From Basidiobolus meristosporus CBS 931.73 (Eukaryota; Basidiobolomycota; Basidiobolomycetes; Basidiobolales; Basidiobolaceae), in the NCBI GenBank assembly GCA_002104905.1, contig MCFE01000499.1, positions 1 through 64,000 of the forward strand: a stretch of 64,000 nt of DNA, in the 5' to 3' direction. Position 1 is the stretch's first letter. Every line of letters begins with the position of its first letter. The notes beneath the pieces are model-generated. The model saw only the letters and a program-made list of their open reading frames with translations, had not been told where the DNA came from and made no database searches. Made by a program: the position numbers and the translations under genes. Of the stretch, positions 56,634 through 64,000 are shown piece after piece.

Positions 56634-58430
56634 ATGACCGGTACACCACTCCCAGAGTTAATAGCCACATTTAAAGGTGCCATTCCACTAAAATTATCAG
56701 GAGAGAATGTTACTGAGTTTCTAGAAGAGTTTAACAATATAGCTGCAGCATTTGAGCTATCACACAAGAACAAAATCCAGTTGTTTCCCTTTCTCTGTGA
56801 AGTTGAAGTATCAAGATTCTTACAAAGTTTGGACCCATTTAAGATATCTGTTGGCGCTAACTATAACTGGGACACTGCTCAACAAGCTATTTTAGCTGAA
56901 TACCAAAAAGAAGCACAGTTTGTTACACTAAATGAGCTAGAAATGCCTTATGACAAGACCCAACCCTTGCAGAAGTACATTCAAAAGTTTGAGTCAAAAG
57001 CAAGGCATGTTGAAGCAGCTATTGGAATTCCAAGATTTTATCAAAGAAACTATTTTCTGATGAATATGCCTCCTGAAATACATAATGCCATTTGCCACCA
57101 AGTTCAGGCTACAAGCTCCTACAACAATGTTAAACAAATGGTGTTAAACTATCAATCAGGGAGACAAGTCATGGATTCCATTAATATTCAAATGAAGATT
57201 TCCACTCCAGCTAAACAAATTCTTCATCATACAAATAACCCACAAAGTGATCAGGTTAATGAATTGATTGATGCATTAGGAAAACTGACGCTTAAGTTGG
57301 ACTCTCAAAGTGTACCATCATCAAGCATCAACAAGGCAAGACCAGAAAATCCCAAAATAACCAGTAATTATCCACAGCAAACCAAATATTGTGTGTACTG
57401 TGAATCTGCTGAGCATAGCCGTTATGGTTGTCAAATATTGATTATTGATATTAACAGTCATAAGGTTATGATTGATTGTTATGGGAAGATCTGTGATATT
57501 GCTAGAAACCCCTTGCCTATCAACAGAGGTTATGGTGGAATGAGGTCCTATGTACTTGCTCAAGAAGAATCAAGTAAAAGCACCAAGACATCAAATTTCA
57601 TACAAATCCAAAAGACTGCAGAAATTCCAAGCAATGAACGTTACGTACTAACAATATCAGATCCATCAGGGCAGGTCCAAGAATATCTAATGGAAAAAGA
57701 GGAAGTTGAAGAGTCTAATTGCCTGATTGATAAGAGAAAGTATGTTTCTACAGAGAACAATCCTAAAAAAGTGCGTACCGACAAAAGAAATCAGCCAATT
57801 GTTGAAATACCAGTACAGCCAGAAACATCAAAAATCCAAAAAGAACACTTGCAACCTCAATTTAAGTATGACACTACTGCAATTACACAGAAAGTTATTG
57901 ACAAATTCTGGAAATCTCCATTTCCACAACTTACAAATCAAGAAATGTTCACCGCCATCAACAATCTCAGTCAACTACTACCAGAAATGGTTAAGCCTAT
58001 GGACAAAGATATCCTGAAGAATTATCAAGAACAGTCATCAATAACGTCATCAAGTGAACAACTACAATTTGAAGTGGAAAAAGCCTTTTACTCTATAACA
58101 ACAGGAAGCTATGCTGCTACAATCAACAATGTTGAAGTGGAATGTGTTTTTGATTCTGGATCAGAAATCAATGCTATCACCGCTATGACTTTTGAAAAAA
58201 TCAAATTGCCATTGACAGAAGTTGACTGGAATATGAGAACTGCTACAGGTGCAACAGAGAAGATGCTTGGACTTTGTCACTCTGTACCAATTGAAATTGG
58301 AGGAATCAGGGTTACTTCTCCCTTTTCATTGTTGCCAATGGACCCACATTTGAGGTATTGTTGGGACGACCATATGAGAGAAAATCTCTTCTACAAGCTG
58401 ATAATAGACCTGATGGAAGCTTATGGCTGA
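56634..58430 (+). CDS. gag: Family B Gag-protease (598 aa)
   Basis: Open throughout. The N-terminal capsid-like domain (GAIPLKLSGENVTEFLEEFN, YNWDTAQQAILAEYQ, QKYIQKFESKARHVE) is followed by a zinc knuckle CVYCESAEHSRYGC (CX2CX4HX4C). A long polar linker precedes an aspartic protease with VECVFDSGSEINAIT. The last ~25 codons (HLRYCWDDHMRENLF) are out of frame: the -1 frame reads EVLLGRPYERK, the normal link between protease and RT. A one-base indel near 58,340 therefore separates gag-protease from pol, unless a programmed shift is used. It is the longest intact transposon frame here before pol. Confidence 0.9.
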   Translation: MTGTPLPELIATFKGAIPLKLSGENVTEFLEEFNNIAAAFELSHKNKIQLFPFLCEVEVSRFLQSLDPFKISVGANYNWDTAQQAILAEYQKEAQFVTLNELEMPYDKTQPLQKYIQKFESKARHVEAAIGIPRFYQRNYFLMNMPPEIHNAICHQVQATSSYNNVKQMVLNYQSGRQVMDSINIQMKISTPAKQILHHTNNPQSDQVNELIDALGKLTLKLDSQSVPSSSINKARPENPKITSNYPQQTKYCVYCESAEHSRYGCQILIIDINSHKVMIDCYGKICDIARNPLPINRGYGGMRSYVLAQEESSKSTKTSNFIQIQKTAEIPSNERYVLTISDPSGQVQEYLMEKEEVEESNCLIDKRKYVSTENNPKKVRTDKRNQPIVEIPVQPETSKIQKEHLQPQFKYDTTAITQKVIDKFWKSPFPQLTNQEMFTAINNLSQLLPEMVKPMDKDILKNYQEQSSITSSSEQLQFEVEKAFYSITTGSYAATINNVEVECVFDSGSEINAITAMTFEKIKLPLTEVDWNMRTATGATEKMLGLCHSVPIEIGGIRVTSPFSLLPMDPHLRYCWDDHMRENLFYKLIIDLMEAYG

Positions 58431-61183
58431 CAATCACATCTGACAATCAAAAAAGAAGGGCAACCTTTTGTGCAGCAGAAGGGAATAATCCAAGAAATGC
58501 AGACACCATTCCAGTACAAAACATACCGGTTCATAAGGATATTTTGTTTTATGATCAACACTTCATTCCATCAACAACAAGTAAGACAAATACCAAGTAT
58601 AAGCCAGTTGCATTGAAAGCAAAGCCAGTATCTACTGGAATCTCACCATCTGCCCACAACAATCCTCAAATGGAGCCTTTGCACAAATATAACAAAATCA
58701 GACTCACAGAAGAGAAGCTCAAGGACTTGGCTATTGGGACTACTCTTTCCACTGAGGAGAAAAGTCTCTTTTTGACTATGCTACAACGCTATGACAATGT
58801 CTTTGCATTTACTGATGCACAAAGAGGATGTTTATCCACAGAGCTATTTCCACCGGTTAAGATCCATACCGTTGAACATACACCATGGGCACTGAGATCA
58901 TATCCTATTCCCTCAAGATTACTGAGCAAAGTAATTGAAATGCTACAATCAAGATTTCAAAGTGGAGTCATTGAATATAGCTATGGACCTTATTGCAATC
59001 CCTGGTTTACACCGTTGAAGAAAAATGGAAGTCTACGGTTTATTCAAGACGTACAGCATTTGAATAAGGTCACCATCAAAGATGCTATGCAACCACCCAT
59101 ACAACATGAGTACATTGAGTCATTTACTGGATATCCTCTGATTACAACATTGGATCTTTATTCAGGATATGTCCAAATACTTGTGGATCCTACCTCAAGA
59201 GATTTCACCGCTATGGATACACCAATAGGACTCATAAGGATGACAAGAATTCCTCAAGGATGGACAAACTCTGTCCAAAATTATCAACATGCAATGATTC
59301 GAGTTTTGGATGACTGTTTCCCTGAGATATGCCAACCATTTCTTGACAACATTGCAGTTAAGAATAAGTCCAGAGAAAAAGATACATCGCATGTCTTACC
59401 TCAAGTAAGAAGATATGTTTATGATCACATATGCACTGTTGAGAGGGTCATGAAGAAACTTCAAGCTTCTGGTCTGACTGTATCAGGAGCCAAATGCAAG
59501 TTTGGCTACGACAAAGCAATCATTCTAGGTGAACTTGTTACTGAAAAAGGGAGATTGCCTGATCCTGCAAAACTTTCATCGGCACTGAATTGGAAGCCAC
59601 CAAGGAATATTCATCAAGTCAGACAATTATTAGGACTTACTGGTCTATCCAGAATCTGGATCAAGAACTATGCTCAAATTGCTAAGCCACTGACTCAATT
59701 ATTACAGAAAAACCAGAAATTTGAATGGCATGAAGAACAGGCAAATGCTATGTCCACATTGCTTGAGTCATTATCAAAGCCACCTGTCTTAGCAGCTATA
59801 GACTACAGTGTTATTGATTCACAACCAATCATTGTATCAGTTGATAGCTCTGGAATTGGGGTTGGTGGAATCATGATTCAAGTTTCAAAAGATCATCATC
59901 AACAACCTTGCAAATATCTTAGTAGACTATTCAAAGGGAATGAGCTTAACTATCCATCTATCAAGAAAGAAGCACTGGGAGTACTCTATGTACTCAAAAA
60001 GCTAAAGCCATACTTATTACGAGTACACTTCACACTGGAGGTTGATGCCAAGCCATTATTAGAAATGCTGAATAAGTTGGAGCTTTTGCCTGATCCTATT
60101 CTAGCACGGTGGATATCATACATCCAGATCTTTGACTTTACGCTGCAACACATACCAGGAGCCAATCACAAAGGACCTGATGCCTTATCTAGAAAGCAAC
60201 CAAATTCACCATACTCAACTGATGATGATGAGATTGATGAGTTCCTTGAAAACACTAGTCTTGGATTCTCATTCAGACATATGATACAAAGCAATTATCA
60301 ACAAATCAAGGAATTTCTTACATCACTCAAAGTTCCTGCTGATATTCCCACAAATCAACACACAAATTTTAAAAAGAAGGCTCTGAAGTTTATACTGCAT
60401 GACGGCACACTTATCAGAAAAAGCAAACATGGAATTCCTTGACGGTATATACATAACAAGCATGATCAAGAGAAGATCATTCAAGAATTGCATGAATCTG
60501 AATCAGGAGGTCATAAGGGAATTACATCAACATATGCAAAAATCTCTTTACGGTATTTTTGGCCAACGCTTTACACCAACACAAAAGAATATGTGAAATC
60601 ATGTATTCCATGTCAAAGAAGAGACAACCAAAAGATGCATGAACCACTTCACAGTATATACACATCTTATGCTTGGCAAATTGCACATGTAGATATTATA
60701 CATTTACCAAGGGCAACAGCTGGGTATAAGTATGTGGTGGACTGTTGTGATAACTTTACTGGTTGGATAGAGGCTAGAATGCTGAAACAAGCCAATGCAA
60801 AAGCAGTAGCAAGATTTCTCAAAGAAGATGTATATCTCAGACATGGTTCAGTTGGCACCCTTATTGCAGACAATGGAGAATGTGGATCTTATGAAATACA
60901 AGCACTAGCGACAAAGCATGGAACCAAGCTTATACATACTACACCATATCACCCACAAGCAAATTCACCAGTTGAACGTGGACATTCTGCTTTTGCAAAC
61001 ACATTAGCAAAGCTTAGCTATGAAGAACCCAACAAATGGGCAAATAACTTTCATGCAGCAATTTGGTCTGATAGAGTCACGGTTAAAAGAAGTACAGGGT
61101 ATACACCATTTTTTTTAATATATGGACATGAAGCTGTTTTGCCGATAGACATATCTTTTGAGAATTGGCTTACCCTCACATGA
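58358..61183 (+). pseudogene. pol: Family B pol: RT, RNase H, integrase
   Basis: 694 open codons to TGA 60440-60442, then the same frame continues to TGA 61181-61183 and beyond. Motifs: LLGRPYERKSL; RT with GPYCNPWFTPLKKNGSLRFI, TTLDLYSGYVQI, RIPQGWTNSVQNYQ and PFLDNIAVK (N331 replaces the second catalytic Asp); RNase H with IVSVDSSGIGVGGIMIQ and GPDALSRKQ; integrase with zinc-finger Cys (CIPCQRR), HVDIIHLP, IADNGE and PVERGHSAF. The first TGA fits CGA-to-TGA and the second TGG-to-TGA. No chromodomain is seen. The protein type (PFLDDxxVKG-like, VDxxHLP) resembles Gypsy pols common in basidiomycetes. Confidence 0.93.
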
Positions 61184-61319
61184 AAACCAACCATGACAAC
61201 ATCAGAGCTATTGCTAGCAAGAGTACAACAGATTCAACAAGCACACACTCTGCAACAGAATGCAATAGTGTTCCTACTGATTAGTCCTAATTTTGACCTA
61301 AGATATTCAAACTTGTCTC

Positions 61320-62563
61320 TGTGGTAATGGAAAGTATTCCATTACTACAATATCTCTAAACCAATATTGCACTCATTTCTTTATTTTGCTTTTTGCTATT
61401 GTAACACACAAGAGAAAGATCAAGAATTTCCAACTTTGAAGAGCAAATGCTCCAGACCCTGACAAGCAATCCACCCAAGAATATTATGTCATACAGAACA
61501 CGTAGTAGCCAACACATGTTTCAAATTACAGCTCATTTGAAGCAGTACTTAAGGAGTTATAACCAAAAGAGTCCAACTATTATATATACTATGCCTTATT
61601 GCTAGGATTACTATGGTGACTTTGATTGCGTGTAACTTTTGAACCAGCCAATCAAATCACGTGAAATTTTCACAGGTGCTGCGCCTATGTCCGATCTGCG
61701 CCACTGCAAAAATTTTAGCTTCGTATCACATGTATTGCTTGCGCAATCGCCCAAAAACTTTGATCCTTCAAAATTTTCATATATATGACTTCCCCAGCTG
61801 AAAAATATAGAGAGAGCCTCTCTTTCCAGAATCTCCACACTACAATTACAAGTTTAAAGGTTATAAGACTTCCCCTGCATCACTTGCACTGTTGAGTATT
61901 CTGACTTTGATCGGTACTACATCAGTAAAGAGACTGCAAAGCTCACAAGAATCCAATCTAAGTTCTACAAGAAACTACCACTTTTCTGTCGGAAAAGTCC
62001 CCTCTGAGAAACCCCTTTACTCTAAAGACACCCCTTTAGACACCCCTTTAGTCTAAAGACCCCTTTAGAGACCCCTCTAAGAAACCCCTTTACTCTAAAG
62101 AAGCCCCTTTAGGCACCCCTTTAGTGTAAAGTCCACTTTAGAGACTACTACAAGAAGCCCCTTTACTCTAAAGACACCCCTTTAGACACCCCTTTAGGTC
62201 TAAAGACCCCTTTAGAGACTTCTACAACACACCCCTTTAGGTCAAAGGGGAGTTCAGAATTTCCATATTAGGAAATATTTTCTCTCAAAGGAAAGTGACT
62301 TCCAAATAAGGAAAATTTACTATAAAAGTAAATAAGCCCATTAGTCAACAGAAGGTCAGAACACTGCTGTAGAAGTGATAAACACTGCCTACAGTATATT
62401 TTGAGCCCAAGATTGAGGAAATTAGTGAAAGTTATATCTTCTATCGGTATATCAAACTCCCAATAAACTATTTCAGTATTAGCATACTGGAAGTTGTTGT
62501 ATATTGTTGATTAGCCTCTACATTGTAGAACAAGCCCCAAACTAATCATAATACAACACAACA
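61320..62563 (+). repeat. Solo LTR of family B in copia
   Basis: 1244 bp, TGTGGTAATGG...ACACAACA, flanked by TCTC on both sides (61316-61319 and 62564-62567). Removing it restores continuous copia sequence (aaacttg-TCTC-tagctaatgg). It contains the CCCCTTTA minisatellite at about 61998-62247. Confidence 0.95.
61998..62247 (+). repeat. Minisatellite in LTR-B (solo copy in copia)
   Basis: Third copy of the array, with the same number of units as the other two as far as can be judged by eye. Confidence 0.85.
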
Positions 62564-62687
62564 TCTCTAGCTAATGGTTTGGTAAATATGCCTGCAATCA
62601 TTTCATCTGTAGGACAGTAAACTAAGCTAACTAAGTTATTCTCTATAGCTTCATGTATGAAATGATGTCCAATATCTATGTGCTTGG

Positions 62688-63060
62688 TGTGAGTACTAAA
62701 TACAGACCCACTCTTTGCCCAGGAGTTCTCCTCAGAGTCCTACCCAAAGTCCCCCAGTATCCTCCCTATGATTCCCCCACATGCCCTCCCTCCTATCCCT
62801 GCCCTTATCTAGTTAGAACACTTACTATAACAGGAAGGTGTTCACACCCCTATTTTATAACATATTGTCTATTATCTAAGCCCCCAAGTGATATAAATCT
62901 ACCCAATTGAACCAAGTAAGAGAACAAGGAGTTTTGGGACAAAATAAACACAAGTCTTTATTACCTTGCTACCTTCTATCAGAAGCTATTCTGAACCAAG
63001 TGGTACTGACTTGACCTACAAGCTTGCCCACTCACCAAGTACAGTCATTAATAACCCACA
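62688..63060. repeat. Solo LTR-like insertion (family E) in copia
   Basis: 373 bp bounded TGTGAGTACT...ATAACCCACA, flanked by perfect CTTGG duplications (62683-62687 and 63061-63065) inside copia RNase H. No other copy occurs in the window. It has TG...CA ends and 5-bp duplication, as an LTR would, but no internal region; a pyrimidine/C-rich stretch lies at 62730-62810. Confidence 0.85.
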
Positions 63061-63334
63061 CTTGGTTCTAGCATGAAAAGTTGGATTTCTACCTAATTGT
63101 ATACGTCCTTGATTTTCTTAAATAAAGTAATAGGCGTTTTTTGACATAGGCCTAAATCTGTGAAAGCTTTCTTAACCACATTACTTCTTTTGTAGCTTCA
63201 CAGGCTGCCATATACTCTGCCTCTGTGGTGGAAAGTGCTACGGTTGGTTGCTTTCTTGAGTTCCATGAAATTGCTCCTTAACAATAAAGAACGGTGTATC
63301 CTGTGGTGGATCTTCTGTCTTCCAAATTTTGTCC

Positions 63335-63865
63335 TCAATCAGCATTGGAGTATCCCACAAGATCCTGTTCTGAATCCTTATAAGTGTATCTTAAGCAGAT
63401 ATCAGCAGTTCCTTTTAGGTATCTAAAAATCCACTTAACTGCTGCAATATGATCAGATCCATAGTTCTGATTATGTTGGCTGAGAACTCCCACTGAATAT
63501 GAGATATCTGGACGTGTTCCAAGCATGATATACATCAGACTGCCGGCCATAGATTGATAAGGAAAGTCAGGGCTTTCAGATGGCACCAAGCTCTCTTGAT
63601 TTGGTTAAGTTTTGACCAAGATAAGGTTTGTCTCCATTGGGGTAGCTGTTGGTTCACAGTCTTCCATTTGGTACTTCTTTAGTATATCTTGAATATACTT
63701 GGATTGGCTTAGGGTGATAGTCTGGGTACTTCTGTCTATGGAGAACTTAATCCCTAAGTAGTAACTGAGTTCTCCTAGATTGGACATCTTGAACTCTTTA
63801 GATAGGCTGGATTTAGTCTCTTCCAATGTTGCTAGGTTATTGGTGGCTATAATAAGATCATCCAC
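63335..63865 (-). pseudogene. Copia RT C-terminus/RNase H remnant
   Basis: 63865-63605 reads MDDLIIATNNLATLEETKSSL, a RT palm end (YVDDLII-like), then NLGELSYYLGIKF. A TAA sits where the plus-strand copy has CGA (KTRPNQES). 63589-63335 continues LMYIMLGTRPDISYSVGVLSQ and RYLKGTADICLRY. The frame is broken again toward 63240. Confidence 0.9.
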
Positions 63866-64000
63866 ATATAGAGCTAATAGAACTGGATTTGCTCTATCTG
63901 GCTTATAGTATATACTTTAGTCAGCATTACTCCTTTTGAAACTCAAAGATTCCAAATAAGAATCTATCTTGCAATTCCATGATCTTGGTGATTGTTTGAG

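Larger units (their letters stand above)
55327..61268 (+). mobile_element. Gypsy element of family B, 3'-truncated
   Basis: 5' LTR of 1240 bp (55327-56566), gag, protease and pol follow in order. About 85 bp after the integrase frame ends, the sequence changes between 61265 and 61275 into copia DNA, so the 3' end and 3' LTR of this copy are gone. The family B LTR at 61320-62563 is not its 3' LTR: that one has its own TCTC duplication inside the copia. Pol carries stops and an altered RT active site. Confidence 0.88.
61275..64000 (-). mobile_element. Copia family A element, minus strand, running off the window
   Basis: Read leftward from the edge: RT C-terminal part, RNase H, then the polyprotein end down to 61275. 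It is split by two solo LTRs (61320-62563 and 62688-63060). It is the same family as 36418-37721: shared SNLGELSYYLGIKF, GSLMYIMLGTRPDISYSVGV and AVKWIFRYLKGTADICLRY. Its PPT and 3' LTR should lie left of 61275, where family B sequence is found instead. The LTR-A at 54973 is not an obvious partner because it has its own duplication. Confidence 0.9.

Noticed and set aside
55327-62563. Calling one complete 7.2-kb family B Gypsy element from LTR to LTR
   Set aside because: The right LTR has its own TCTC duplication within copia sequence, and copia DNA lies between pol and that LTR.

Overview
The window is nuclear DNA of a fungus. An APSES/Mbp1-type cell-cycle transcription factor (a fungal family), Cdc42 with a fungal-style intron set, a Pho80-like cyclin and short GT-AG introns (about 57-72 bp, one of 231 bp) support this. 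A WNK-type kinase with an OSR1-like C-terminal domain and an animal-like ~50 kDa glutamate dehydrogenase are unusual for ascomycetes and basidiomycetes. They point, as inference only, to an early-diverging (non-Dikarya) lineage.

Layout. 1-15,240 is a gene compartment that looks normal in CpG content: two weak small ORFs, cdc42 (+, 5171-5949), the WNK-like kinase (+, 7890-9785) and a Pho80-like cyclin (-, 10470-11429), separated by long stretches with no supportable gene. 15,240-21,470 is an AT-rich, CpG-poor block of copia-type LTR debris. It contains one young, sharply bounded non-autonomous LTR retrotransposon (17246-20558) with identical-looking LTRs and a 5-bp target duplication. 21,470-36,410 is a second gene compartment: a broken PHO4-family phosphate permease, a DM9-repeat protein (+, 26350-26948), the Mbp1-like factor (-, 28018-30506) and glutamate dehydrogenase (-, 33169-34629). 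From 36,418 to the right edge the DNA is almost entirely nested LTR retrotransposons: a deleted copia copy, a full-length chromodomain Gypsy element (38175-44093), two degenerate head-to-head copies of another Gypsy family (about 45.9-54.6 kb), a third Gypsy family with ~1.24 kb LTRs carrying a minisatellite (55327 to ~61,265, plus two solo LTRs), and a minus-strand copia element running off the end. Small solo LTRs sit inside these.

The host genes are unrelated housekeeping and signalling genes: polarity GTPase, kinase, cyclin, G1/S transcription factor and nitrogen metabolism. No operon-like logic is visible. The most informative content is the transposon biology. One family appears primed by a half initiator-Met tRNA (copia/Ty5 mode), another by its own transcript 5' end (Tf1/sushi mode) and a third by the ordinary initiator-Met tRNA 3' end. 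The elements carry inactivating changes of C-to-T/G-to-A type, including the same catalytic Asp-to-Asn change in two unrelated reverse transcriptases. This suggests cytosine-methylation decay or a RIP-like process.
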